Shown: positions 9,084 through 16,498 of the stretch, one piece after another
How the letters are laid out: the number at the start of each line of letters is the position of its first letter
Position numbering within the stretch: position 1 is the stretch's first letter
From: a virus
Strand: one strand, 5' to 3'
IMG/VR virus record: IMGVR_UViG_3300013108_000468
Coordinates: 1 to 64,000 of that record
DNA: 64,000 nucleotides
Translations under genes and position numbers: made by a program
The notes under the pieces: model-generated
What the model was told of the DNA's origin: nothing
Database searches by the model: none
Seen by the model: the letters and a program-made list of their open reading frames with translations, nothing else

Positions 9084-9719
9084 ATGAGGGTTCTTCACAG
9101 CAGTGACCTCCACGGAGTGTGGAGCAATCTATTTTCGCAAAAAGATTTCGACGTGTGGTTGGACACGGGAGACTTCTTTCCCAACATGACGAGAGGAAAA
9201 GCTGGTGAGCGATCTTACCAGCGCAACCTTTTGTTGGACACAGACGTGGCAAAGTATTTGGTTGATTGGCTTGATGGGCGTCCGCTCATCTCTGTGCCTG
9301 GAAACCACGACTATGCCGATTTGGCGCTAATACTTAACATCTTCGGAGCAATCACTTACACCATCACCCCGAAAGGTGTGACTGTTGGTGGTCTCAAGTT
9401 TGCTGGCTTCCGTGAGGTTCCCTGGTTGTCTGGGGAGTGGAACGGCGAGCAATATGGGTTCGATAAAGTCGTAGCCGAAACAATGGCGAGCGACCCCGAT
9501 ATCCTTGTGACCCATGCACCGCCCGGTGGAATACTGGATGAATGTCCAGACAAGAAGACGGGCGGTGTTAGTGAACTGACCACTGCGCTGACCTATCAGA
9601 CTCATAAGATCAAGGCCCATTTCTTTGGGCACATCCATGAGTTTGGCGGTCAGACAGTGGATGAGATGGGTATTCGATTTATCAACGGAGCTACGGAGAC
9701 GAAGCTTCATACTATCTAA
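9084..9719 (+). CDS. calcineurin-like metallophosphoesterase
   Basis: A 211-residue soluble phosphoesterase of the calcineurin fold. Metal-binding blocks occur in the canonical order: SDLHG near the N-terminus, DTGDFF, GNHDY, THAPP, and a final GHIHEFGG. These supply two Asp, one Asn and the His residues of a dinuclear metal site. Short length and the GHIHEFGG ending resemble class III (brain 239-like) enzymes. The substrate cannot be read from sequence. It leads an operon-like run with the JAMM-like fragment and the CCA-adding enzyme. Confidence 0.88.
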   Translation: MRVLHSSDLHGVWSNLFSQKDFDVWLDTGDFFPNMTRGKAGERSYQRNLLLDTDVAKYLVDWLDGRPLISVPGNHDYADLALILNIFGAITYTITPKGVTVGGLKFAGFREVPWLSGEWNGEQYGFDKVVAETMASDPDILVTHAPPGGILDECPDKKTGGVSELTTALTYQTHKIKAHFFGHIHEFGGQTVDEMGIRFINGATETKLHTI

Positions 9720-9743
9720 AAAAGATGGAAAAAGGAGGAGACT

Positions 9744-10079
9744 ATGAAGGCTCAAGTAAAGGTCCAAGCGAGTTTCAAGGTTATGCGCGATGTTCTCGGG
9801 CATCGTCCTCTGATCCTCGACGGAAGTGAAAACATGCACAGCAGTGGTGCAAAGATCTACTACCGTGGTGGTGGTTGGTGGGCAGTCAGTGGGTACCACT
9901 ACGCTGGGGCTGATATGGACCAGACTGTTGCAGACATCAACTCCAAGAAGGCCGTGTCGCTTTGGTGGCACTCGCACGTAAACATGCACTGCGGATTGAT
10001 CGACCAGGACGAGGTTCAGGCGGTTGAGAAGTTTGTACTCGATATCGAAGGAGGAAAGTATGACTGTACAACTATTTGA
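9744..10079 (+). CDS. short JAMM/MPN-like protein with altered metal motif
   Basis: A 111-residue protein preceded by AAAGGAGG. Its C-terminal half contains WWHSHVNM followed seven residues on by IDQD, which aligns with the JAMM motif H-x-H-x7-S-x2-D of the JAB protease at 57965, where WWHSHVNM is identical. The expected Ser is Ile here and the protein ends about 30 residues later, so it is a reduced version of the MPN fold, possibly without peptidase activity. The gene overlaps the start of the CCA-adding enzyme by 20 bases. It may be an old duplicate of the ubiquitin-cassette protease. Confidence 0.65.
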   Translation: MKAQVKVQASFKVMRDVLGHRPLILDGSENMHSSGAKIYYRGGGWWAVSGYHYAGADMDQTVADINSKKAVSLWWHSHVNMHCGLIDQDEVQAVEKFVLDIEGGKYDCTTI

Positions 10080-10854
10080 AGTGGGCGGAAGCATCCGCGA
10101 TGAGGTTCTCGGCCTTGAAAACAAGGACCGGGACTTTGTTGCTGTATGCGACGGTGGGTGGGAAGAGCTTCTTCGGTGGAGCAACGATGTAATGGACAAG
10201 GTGTTCCTTGTGACACCTGAATTCTTCACCATTCGAGGCATTGTTAACAACGAGGTCATGGATGTTGTCCTGGCCCGAAAGGATGGGGCATATAGCGATG
10301 GACGGCATCCTGACAGTGTTGAGCCAGGGACACTGGAAGATGACTTGGCTCGTCGTGACTTCACAATGAATGCTATTGCTCGTTCAGTGAATCTAGATGG
10401 GTGGGCGAGTTTGGTTGGGTATGACGCTGAGGTCATTGATCCATTCGGTGGGCGCAAGGACTTGGAGAAGGGCCTGATCAAGTGTGTCGGGAACTCTTCT
10501 AAGAGGATCAGGGAGGATCCACTTCGTATTATCCGAGCCCTTAGATTCTACATTACGAAGGGTCTTCAGATGGATGATGAGCTTCTAGCGATGCTCAGAT
10601 TCAACCTGTTTCCTGAGGATATCGATAACCCTGAGCGGGATGGGACAGGTGTTGGTACCAGAGCACCAAACTATGTGTCCAACCTGTTGCACACCGTCAG
10701 TATTGAGCGGAAGCGCGAAGAACTCCATAAGATGTTCAAGTACAGTACGCAACATGCCGCAGGCACCCTGTTCGGTGGCATGGTGCATCAAAGGCTTCTG
10801 TTCGAAATTTTTGGTGGAGACATCTGGCTTAAACCCACAATGGAGAAGAGGTGA
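10060..10854 (+). CDS. cca: tRNA nucleotidyltransferase (CCA-adding) / poly(A) polymerase family
   Basis: A 264-residue class II nucleotidyltransferase. I start at 10060, 12 codons into the open frame, after AAGGAGGAAAGT. Visible motifs are GGSIRDEVLG (the G-[GS] turn), KDRDFV supplying the catalytic Asp pair, RRDFTMNAIA and RIREDPLRIIRALRF (flexible head and neck region). The C-terminal body is short compared with bacterial enzymes of about 400 residues. The enzyme adds or repairs the 3' CCA of tRNAs. The phage tRNAs here already encode CCA, so a repair role is more likely than maturation (inference). Confidence 0.88.
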   Translation: MTVQLFEVGGSIRDEVLGLENKDRDFVAVCDGGWEELLRWSNDVMDKVFLVTPEFFTIRGIVNNEVMDVVLARKDGAYSDGRHPDSVEPGTLEDDLARRDFTMNAIARSVNLDGWASLVGYDAEVIDPFGGRKDLEKGLIKCVGNSSKRIREDPLRIIRALRFYITKGLQMDDELLAMLRFNLFPEDIDNPERDGTGVGTRAPNYVSNLLHTVSIERKREELHKMFKYSTQHAAGTLFGGMVHQRLLFEIFGGDIWLKPTMEKR

Positions 10855-10856
10855 AC

Positions 10857-11012
10857 ATGGAAATCTATGTCATTAGTAAGTACATGCTCTGGACACTCGC
10901 ACTAATCATTGTGTTTGGTGTCCCACTTGGTAAATTTCTAAACAAGAAAGGAAGGGAGGATCATGTCCAGGTACAAAAGAAAACTGAACAAGGTGGTCCG
11001 GAAGAAGCGTAG
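10857..11012 (+). CDS. small single-span membrane protein
   Basis: A 51-residue ORF starting two bases after the CCA gene, with GAGGTG before it. Residues 7-27 are hydrophobic (MLWTLALIIVFGVPLG), followed by a charged tail. The following basic gene overlaps its 3' end in another frame. Function unknown. Confidence 0.55.
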   Translation: MEIYVISKYMLWTLALIIVFGVPLGKFLNKKGREDHVQVQKKTEQGGPEEA

Positions 11013-11172
11013 TCTTATCGCCCGCCAAATGGTCCTCCGAACGGGGGGTCATGCTGGCTCTCATCACAATCGAGACTACGATGTGAAGAAAGGGAAGAGC
11101 CGAAAGGCCAAACATAAAGGGGGAGCAGTCAGTGATGATGGCTGCTCCTCTTTTTTTGATGAAGGAGGCTAA
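10963..11172 (+). CDS. small very basic protein
   Basis: A 69-residue protein with a strong GGGAGG ribosome site. It is packed with Lys and Arg (for example RYKRKLNKVVRKKRS), implying nucleic-acid binding. A terminator hairpin lies inside its last 18 codons, so the shortest transcripts would lack the stop codon, which is odd. Family unknown. Confidence 0.5.
   Translation: MSRYKRKLNKVVRKKRSLIARQMVLRTGGHAGSHHNRDYDVKKGKSRKAKHKGGAVSDDGCSSFFDEGG
11119..11157 (+). terminator. Rho-independent terminator inside a gene end
   Basis: GGAGCAG pairs with CTGCTCC, followed by seven T. It overlaps the 3' end of the small basic gene. Confidence 0.65.
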
Positions 11173-11173
11173 T

Positions 11174-11272
11174 ATGTTAGCTAATACAAAAACCTGTGAA
11201 TCCTTGATATTTATTATCGGGATGATTGTAGTGTTTGTTTGGTTCTCATTAGATACCAACGAGATACTATAA
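11174..11272 (+). CDS. tiny single-span membrane peptide
   Basis: A 32-residue ORF preceded by AAGGAGG. Residues 10-26 are hydrophobic (SLIFIIGMIVVFVWFS). The stop TAA shares a base with the next ATG. Small, but the ribosome site and coupling support it. Confidence 0.5.
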   Translation: MLANTKTCESLIFIIGMIVVFVWFSLDTNEIL

Positions 11273-11571
11273 TGGAACGCCTACCAATAGTGGCTAGCCC
11301 TTGCATTGGCAGTGGATACTGCTGCTGGAAGGTCTTATGTCCTATGGGCGTGGAGAGGCACGGACCTCAAAAGGGTCCGTGTCCTTCTCTTATCTTTAAG
11401 GAAAGCCGCCACTGGTGCGGACTGGTTCTGAATGCAGAAACCGAAGAGGAGAAACAATGGAAGAAGAAGTCACTGTCTATCGGGGCGGGATGTTGCAGCG
11501 CAATGAACAGTTGGCGAAGAGAGCCGCTGGTGGATCGAACGAAATACCGTTACCCCGACCGGAATTCCTAA
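11272..11571 (+). CDS. Cys-rich hypothetical protein
   Basis: A 99-residue protein beginning at the TAATG junction. The first 50 residues hold seven Cys (CIGSGYCC, then LCP, PCP, WCG), similar in spacing to Fe-S or Zn cluster proteins of the YkgJ type (CxxxxxCC...C). The 3' end overlaps the next gene by 115 bases in another frame, so its C-terminal half may be less constrained. Metal binding is an inference. Confidence 0.5.
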   Translation: MERLPIVASPCIGSGYCCWKVLCPMGVERHGPQKGPCPSLIFKESRHWCGLVLNAETEEEKQWKKKSLSIGAGCCSAMNSWRREPLVDRTKYRYPDRNS

Positions 11572-11753
11572 TCGAGTTCGTAAGAGCTATTATTAAAAAT
11601 AACCCTAATGGAGACATCCTGTACCTCTCCATTATGGCTGCTGCTGATAAAACAAATGCCTCAAAAGATGAGATTAAAATGCTCACTCAGGCTGTCCGGG
11701 ATATCAGCGCAGGGCCAACACCCTGGCCGAAAGGGTTCTACCCAGAACTATGA
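11457..11753 (+). CDS. hypothetical protein
   Basis: A 98-residue protein starting MEEEVTVYRGGMLQR after AGGAGAAACA. It is mostly helical and without signal peptide. It overlaps the upstream Cys-rich gene at the 5' end and the next membrane gene by four bases (ATGA). Family unknown. Confidence 0.6.
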   Translation: MEEEVTVYRGGMLQRNEQLAKRAAGGSNEIPLPRPEFLIEFVRAIIKNNPNGDILYLSIMAAADKTNASKDEIKMLTQAVRDISAGPTPWPKGFYPEL

Positions 11754-11944
11754 GTCACCGTCTCTGTTGGCCCGGTGGGTGCTCTCGCGCCAATACCTGC
11801 CAGCAGGGGCAGGATGGCGAAGACTCCCAATGCGAAGTACATAAAGCCTGGAGGTCCGGGTTTATAGTTGGGTTATCTGCCAGTGGGATCTTATTGACCG
11901 GAATAGTTATAGGATTTATTACTGCGTGGGTATTGCATCCATAA
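11750..11944 (+). CDS. small Cys-rich membrane protein
   Basis: A 64-residue protein with an ATGA overlap to the previous gene. Four Cys sit in the first 28 residues and a single hydrophobic span near the C-terminus (GLSASGILLTGIVIGFITAW). Function unknown. Confidence 0.6.
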   Translation: MSHRLCWPGGCSRANTCQQGQDGEDSQCEVHKAWRSGFIVGLSASGILLTGIVIGFITAWVLHP

Positions 11945-11975
11945 TTATAGTAGTGCAAAATATACAACGTTTTCT

Positions 11976-11983
11976 GCTATAAG
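11976..11983 (+). promoter_or_regulatory. TATAAG element at head of the RNA region
   Basis: GCTATAAG just upstream of the first stem of the candidate Y-RNA-like transcript (11995). It matches the recurrent phage element with C in place of G. Confidence 0.4.
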
Positions 11984-11994
11984 ATTATTGGAAG

Positions 11995-12199
11995 CTCTTA
12001 GTTAGATGCCGACTAGGATTACATCGAACATTAGTATCTTGGTTAACACCTTGCTAATTAAGAGTTTCTTTTAATGTCCTTTGGTGACAAAGGATGTTCT
12101 TTCCGGTTCCGAATGCTGAAGTGGTCTACATTCCATAATCATGTAGCTCATATTAATTTATGAGTTTGACTACTTCGTTTAACTTGTCGGAACTTTTTT
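11995..12199 (+). ncRNA. Y-RNA-like structured RNA upstream of the Ro60 gene
   Basis: This 411-base gene-free gap contains a chain of clear structures. First is an 11-pair stem (11995-12005 with 12054-12064, one G-U). Next is a 7-pair hairpin with a GUGA tetraloop (12077-12094). The third is a Y-RNA-like fold: lower stem 12106-12112 with 12187-12193, an asymmetric internal loop, upper stem GAAGTGGTC/GACTACTTC (12118-12126 with 12168-12176), and two apical hairpins (12127-12145, 12147-12164). Six T follow at 12194, as in terminated Y RNAs. The GGUUCCGA strand and stem-loop-stem plan recall animal and Deinococcus Y RNAs that bind Ro60, and the gene lies just downstream. Exact ends are unknown, and the three modules could be separate RNAs. 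Confidence 0.6.
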
Positions 12200-12240
12200 G
12201 GTGATACTGAATGCCGCTAGGGAGTACATAAAGCACAACA

Positions 12241-12266
12241 GAGCAACCATATAGAAATGGTTGCTC
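12241..12266 (+). promoter_or_regulatory. 10-pair leader hairpin before the Ro60 gene
   Basis: GAGCAACCAT pairs perfectly with ATGGTTGCTC around a six-base loop, 90 bases upstream of the Ro60 start. There is no T-run, so it is more likely a leader structure or processing site than a terminator. Confidence 0.5.
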
Positions 12267-12355
12267 ATTATCTCTCTAGTAACAACTTGTCAGTGTTTCC
12301 ATTTTTCCCTCTTACACTTTTGAATCTTTTGTCAAACCTTGAAGGAGGACTCGCC

Positions 12356-13984
12356 ATGAACCCCGAACTCTTTAACACTCAGACCTCTGCCACTTCTCGT
12401 GGCACCGCTGCCCCTGCAACCGACACGGTTAACGAAGCGGGCGGTGCTGCATATGCCCTCAGTAATACTGGGGCGCTGGCCCAGTACGTTTGTACTGGAA
12501 CTCTCAACAAGACCTTCTACGCTACTGCCAAGACGCAGTTGGAGAAGGTCGTTGAGCTTTGCGAAGGCGTAGACCCTGTGTTCATCGCACAGTGCGCGGT
12601 CTACGCTCGTGAGAAGGGTCACATGAAGGATATGCCAGCGTTGCTGCTGGCCATCCTGTCCATCAAGGACACGGCCCTGTTCGCGGCTACCTTCCCCCGT
12701 GTCATCACGAACGGGAAGATGCTCCGCAACTTCGCGCAGGTGATCCGCTCTGGTGCTGTTGGTCGCAAGAGCTTCGGCCATCGCCCCAAGCGGGAGATGC
12801 AGAAGTGGCTCCAGTCCAAGACACCCAGGCAGCTTCTCATCGCGAGTATCGGAAACAATCCGAGTCTCGGTGACATCATCAAGATGGTCCGCCCCAAGCC
12901 GGTGGCGGTCGGGGGGTTCCCAAAGGAGGCTCAGGAGGCAATGTTTGCCCACCTCATTGGTAAGCCCTTCGACATTGAAGCACTGCCAGTTGGTGTTAGT
13001 CAGGAGTACATCCGCTCCTGCGATGGCAACGGTCCTGTGACTGATGGCATGCTCCAGAGTCTTCCGCACAGGCTGCTCACGAAGCACGACCTGTCCGAGG
13101 ATGAGTGGCGCGTGATTGCCATGAATAGCGGTTGGACCGCTTTGCGAATGAACCTCAACTCGTTCGCAAAGCACGGTGTATTTTCCGGGCCCATCGGAGA
13201 GTTCGCTGCCAAGGAATTGGCGACGATGCTTCGAGACCCGGAGAGTGTGCGCAGGTCCCGCTGCTTCCCGTACCAGTTGTTGACTGCCTTTCAGAACGTG
13301 AATGATGATGTTCCTACTGTCATCAAGAGCGCTCTCCAGGATGCCATGGAAGTGGCTATCGAAAACGTGCCTACCATTACTGGTAATATGGCCGTTCTCG
13401 TGGATACTTCCGGCTCCATGGGCAGTCCAGTGACTGGGTACCGCGAGGGCTCCACAACTACGACGCGCTGCGTCGATGTTGCGGCGCTCGTTGCTTCGGC
13501 GTTCCTGCGCAAGAACCAAGACGGCTGCACGGTCGTCCCGTTCGATACGCAGGTCCACCAAGCACGCCTCAATCCTCGCGACTCTGTGATGTCAAATGCA
13601 CAGACCCTCGCGAACTTTGGTGGCGGTGGTACTGATATCTCCTGCGCCCTCAGACACCTCAATGATGAGGGACATGAGGGTCGTCTGGTGGTCATTGTTT
13701 CGGACAACGAGAGTTGGTTCAACAATGAGAGGTACAGCTATTACAATAGCGGTACGACCACTGCGCAGGAGTGGGAGCGGTATAAGAGCCGCAACCCTGA
13801 AGCACGCCTCGTTTGCGTGGACATCGCCCCGTACGGAAGCACGCAAGTGCCCACGGGTGAAGATGTCCTCAACGTAGGTGGCTTCTCAGACTCCGTGTTT
13901 GATGTCATTGCGACATTCGCGGGGGAGAGTGCTCATCAGGACCACTGGGTCCACATGATTGAGGACCACTCTCAGGCCAATTGA
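12356..13984 (+). CDS. rsr: Ro60-family RNA-binding protein (TROVE + VWA)
   Basis: A 542-residue ortholog of Ro60/Rsr, close to the 538 residues of human Ro60. The start at 12356 follows GAAGGAGGACTCGCC; the frame is open 99 bases further upstream but without a ribosome site. Residues about 25-330 are the HEAT-like TROVE ring (QYVCTGTLNKTFYA, FAQVIRSGAVGRKSFG, KMVRPKP). Residues about 345-530 are a von Willebrand A domain with MIDAS DTSGSMG at Asp350 and a later GGGGTDIS. Ro60 proteins bind misfolded RNA ends and Y RNAs and can dock the exoribonuclease PNPase. Candidate Y RNAs flank the gene. Phage copies are known, for example in some mycobacteriophages, but are uncommon. Confidence 0.93.
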   Translation: MNPELFNTQTSATSRGTAAPATDTVNEAGGAAYALSNTGALAQYVCTGTLNKTFYATAKTQLEKVVELCEGVDPVFIAQCAVYAREKGHMKDMPALLLAILSIKDTALFAATFPRVITNGKMLRNFAQVIRSGAVGRKSFGHRPKREMQKWLQSKTPRQLLIASIGNNPSLGDIIKMVRPKPVAVGGFPKEAQEAMFAHLIGKPFDIEALPVGVSQEYIRSCDGNGPVTDGMLQSLPHRLLTKHDLSEDEWRVIAMNSGWTALRMNLNSFAKHGVFSGPIGEFAAKELATMLRDPESVRRSRCFPYQLLTAFQNVNDDVPTVIKSALQDAMEVAIENVPTITGNMAVLVDTSGSMGSPVTGYREGSTTTTRCVDVAALVASAFLRKNQDGCTVVPFDTQVHQARLNPRDSVMSNAQTLANFGGGGTDISCALRHLNDEGHEGRLVVIVSDNESWFNNERYSYYNSGTTTAQEWERYKSRNPEARLVCVDIAPYGSTQVPTGEDVLNVGGFSDSVFDVIATFAGESAHQDHWVHMIEDHSQAN

Positions 13985-14017
13985 GGTTATTGGCCTTTCC
14001 AGGGTTGCGCTCCCGCA

Positions 14018-14063
14018 GGGGGGAGAGGGGTAGATTAGGCATCGGGCCTAGCCCTCTCCCCCC
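14018..14063 (+). terminator. strong GC hairpin after Ro60 gene
   Basis: GGGGGGAGAGGG (14018-14029) pairs with CCCTCTCCCCCC (14052-14063), with a smaller TAGGC/GCCTA stem inside. There is no clear T-run, so it may separate the mRNA from the following RNA element by stalling or processing. Confidence 0.55.
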
Positions 14064-14100
14064 ATGCGGTCCCTATTCACAGCATACATACTGACAAAGA

Positions 14101-14204
14101 ATACGCAGCAATAGCTCTCGTCTACGGACGATGTAGTGGCCCTTGTAGTGATTTGCAGGGCCGGGGATACAGGCTGAAACGCCAACCTCGAAATTGCTGC
14201 GTAT
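14101..14204 (+). ncRNA. second structured RNA candidate, closed by a 12-pair stem
   Basis: ATACGCAGCAAT (14101-14112) pairs perfectly with ATTGCTGCGTAT (14193-14204), closing a 104-base element. Inside are a five-pair hairpin with a UACG tetraloop (14118-14131) and a six-pair GGCCCT/AGGGCC hairpin (14138-14162). TGTAGTG occurs twice. The surrounding 460 bases (13985-14445) hold no convincing gene. Placement right after the Ro60 gene suggests a second Ro-associated or Y-related RNA. Further small hairpins follow to 14280. Confidence 0.55.
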
Positions 14205-14301
14205 ATACCCAGAGGGGGTTAGCTTTCCGCCCTGTTGGGCTGATTACCCGAAACGCCTGCTTTCCTTAGGCGGACAGGTTACGGCCTTTCCTCAACTGGG
14301 A

Positions 14302-14354
14302 GGGGCTCCCCATAGTAAATAAGAAACAATATAGTTTCGACTATGGGGAGCCCC
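14302..14354 (+). promoter_or_regulatory. 14-pair perfect hairpin in leader of 14446 gene
   Basis: GGGGCTCCCCATAG (14302-14315) pairs perfectly with CTATGGGGAGCCCC (14341-14354) around a 25-base A/T-rich loop. There is no T-run. It may end the RNA region or be an RNase III-type processing site. Confidence 0.5.
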
Positions 14355-14445
14355 GCTAATCTTGAAGAAACACACGTCTGAACACACCCTGACGGGGAGG
14401 TCTTCTATGTCGTCTGTTTCTTCTTATCTAAAGGAGGACCTATCG

Positions 14446-14865
14446 ATGGATAAGTGGACGATGACTATTACTGATGTCATCGACAATGAAAATAAGTGTG
14501 TAATAGAAATAGAACTAGATGAGGACTTTGAAGAAGGCTTCATGGCGGTCAATAAACTAAAAAAGTGGAATACCCCCAAGTTCAAGGACTGGCTCAAGAA
14601 AATTCTCTGGAGAACTCTTATGACTCTAGAGAAAGGTGGTTACGACACGATCTACGATAAGTACACAGGGAAACCTGTGGGCGACCTCAAGGATGCTGAA
14701 GTGGGCGACATAGTGTCATTCTGGAAAGAAAATGGCGGGGAGCATACAAGAATAATTACAGACATTAAGCGCGGCATCTTTGTTACGGAGCCTCTTTGGG
14801 AAACCGATAAGTCTTACCGCGTTAAACATAAAAATGTGACCCGAGTTGTCCGAAAGATAACTTAG
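14446..14865 (+). CDS. hypothetical protein
   Basis: A 139-residue protein. The start at 14446 follows AAAGGAGGACC; earlier in-frame ATGs lack such a site. A C-terminal segment (VGDLKDAEVGDIVSFWKENG ending in a beta-rich tail) looks like a small barrel domain. No family recognised. Confidence 0.65.
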   Translation: MDKWTMTITDVIDNENKCVIEIELDEDFEEGFMAVNKLKKWNTPKFKDWLKKILWRTLMTLEKGGYDTIYDKYTGKPVGDLKDAEVGDIVSFWKENGGEHTRIITDIKRGIFVTEPLWETDKSYRVKHKNVTRVVRKIT

Positions 14866-14916
14866 TCACTTTGCCTGTTGTGGGGTGGGCTGTGCCTAGG
14901 GGTTTTATTTCTCATT

Positions 14917-15261
14917 TTACCCTGGGTGCCACCCATCCCACAACATAAGCATACCGCAAATATGCCAACAGATTACTGCGGTGTACACACCCAATATGGC
15001 GGTAATGACCCACCTCTTTGATTTGCTGAGGTTCTTGTCCAGAAAGCCTAAACAGGCAGATACAACAACAACCTTGACTATTAAAAATAGGTGTGGGCTT
15101 ACGGCGTACGCATGGGCCATCAAAGGGTTCAACTCCTCGACGCCCCAACGAAGAAAGTAAAGAGTTAATACCCCGTCAAATAAATTAAGCACATGAAGGA
15201 GTGGTATGCGTAAGTCAATTCCACGCTTCTCACAATGAGTCTTACCACTATTACTAAACAT
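14917..15261 (-). CDS. DUF5658-like membrane protein
   Basis: A 114-residue integral membrane protein with three hydrophobic segments. The first segment holds the pattern NLFDGVLTLYFL followed by GVEELNPLM, which matches the Asp/Thr and Glu-x-NP signature of the DUF5658 family as I know it. The function of that family is unknown. It lies one base from the upstream gene and is probably co-transcribed with it. Confidence 0.7.
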   Translation of the reverse strand: MFSNSGKTHCEKRGIDLRIPLLHVLNLFDGVLTLYFLRWGVEELNPLMAHAYAVSPHLFLIVKVVVVSACLGFLDKNLSKSKRWVITAILGVYTAVICWHICGMLMLWDGWHPG

Positions 15262-15262
15262 A

Positions 15263-15571
15263 TTAAGTCACCAACTTCAGGTCTGCCTTTCCGTCGTCTC
15301 TAAGAGGTGCCATTCCGTCGCTCAGAGCGCTTCTATGGACCTCAATCTTCTCAATGTCATATGGGTTGGCGTCACTAGGATCGATTGATACATACACCTT
15401 TGGGAATACGCTCAAGATGGTTCCGGTAGCGCCTGCTAATATCCGCAAGCTGACAAGGTCGCCAAAGTCGCCAAATGGTTGGCCGACTTGGATCTCTTTC
15501 AGAAAGCGAACTCTGGTTCCTCGTTCAAACAAATTTGGAGGCTCTTCTCCTCGTTTCCATATTCCTGTCAT
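15263..15571 (-). CDS. hypothetical protein, beta-barrel-like
   Basis: A 102-residue protein with alternating hydrophobic and charged residues and a segment (GTRVRFLKEI ... LAGATGTILSVF) of the type seen in small SH3/KOW-like barrels. First gene of a two-gene leftward unit. Function unknown. Confidence 0.6.
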   Translation of the reverse strand: MTGIWKRGEEPPNLFERGTRVRFLKEIQVGQPFGDFGDLVSLRILAGATGTILSVFPKVYVSIDPSDANPYDIEKIEVHRSALSDGMAPLRDDGKADLKLVT

Positions 15572-15754
15572 CCCTATGAACTCTCTTTGGAGCCCTTCCT
15601 AATACACACATTACATCGGTAATAAATGTAAGAGGAATACGGTAATAATTAATTTTTTGGGCTTCTTTATTTTTTCGCCCAATAGGTGCTTGAACCCTAT
15701 TTTTGTGACATAACGGGTGGGCAAGATATACTTAATGACAACGGAGGAACGACA

Positions 15755-16270
15755 ATGGAAAAAATCGCAGTACTGACCACATCAGAGATATTCCGATCTT
15801 GGTACCCAAAGATAGGGCTACCAGTGATGGCAGAGATCGAAACCGGGGACGGAAGGAAGGCTAAGTTCTCCTCAACAGGCTCCATAGAGAAAGCGCTGGA
15901 GGATGGATACGCGGTCTATGTCGTCAGCACTAGAAGCTCTTTGGATACACACGATGATTGGTGGACCACCCTGGTGAACAAAGACAATATCTTTCTAGCT
16001 GATGCGAAATACGAAGGTGAATTCGGTGAAGCATGGCGCTACGAAGACGAGAACGTAGACAAGTCAAATAGCGGGTGGAAAAACCTATACGAGCACCTGG
16101 GGCATGAATACCCAACCGATGAGGATGGCCCCGTTCACTGGAATACTGCCAGGATGATGCTGAAGCACAGGCACGGGGTGCGGCTTGGGACAGACTTTCA
16201 GGTTAAGTCACCTAGACAACTAGAACTATTAAAAATAATGAAACCAGCGGAGACAACTAATGATGACTGA
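15755..16270 (+). CDS. hypothetical protein
   Basis: A 171-residue protein starting MEKIAVLTTSEIFRSW after ACGGAGGAACGAC. It is soluble, Trp-rich and acidic. A weak TTGGGC/GCCCAA hairpin with a T-rich loop (15659-15684) lies in its leader. The 3' end overlaps the next small gene by 11 bases. No family recognised. Confidence 0.65.
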   Translation: MEKIAVLTTSEIFRSWYPKIGLPVMAEIETGDGRKAKFSSTGSIEKALEDGYAVYVVSTRSSLDTHDDWWTTLVNKDNIFLADAKYEGEFGEAWRYEDENVDKSNSGWKNLYEHLGHEYPTDEDGPVHWNTARMMLKHRHGVRLGTDFQVKSPRQLELLKIMKPAETTNDD

Positions 16271-16436
16271 GAAGCTAAAAAACTTTGGTGGAAAATTTGA
16301 GTACCTCGATTACCTCATAGCTCTCTATGGGGAAGACGCCACTACCGGTGAGGTATGGAAAAAAGAAAAGGAGAGGGAGAAGACTTGCATGAAAAAGGGC
16401 ACCCCCTTCCTCAAAAGTACTATTGGGCAAAAATAA
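16260..16436 (+). CDS. small hypothetical protein
   Basis: A 58-residue ORF whose ATG lies inside the end of the previous gene. It has tryptophan and a Lys/Glu-rich helix (VWKKEKEREK). Supported by close packing only. Confidence 0.45.
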   Translation: MMTEKLKNFGGKFEYLDYLIALYGEDATTGEVWKKEKEREKTCMKKGTPFLKSTIGQK

Positions 16437-16498
16437 CATTTGGCAGGTCTTCGTCCCCATCGAACTGTCTAATAAACTAGTAATAGGAGGCAGTGCTT

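Noticed and set aside
9327-10481. 384-residue minus-strand ORF
   Set aside because: Antisense to three genes with clear enzyme motifs (phosphatase, JAMM-like, CCA-adding); no motif of its own.
12332-13561. 409-residue minus-strand ORF
   Set aside because: Antisense to the Ro60 gene; long only because of that gene's G/C-ending codons.
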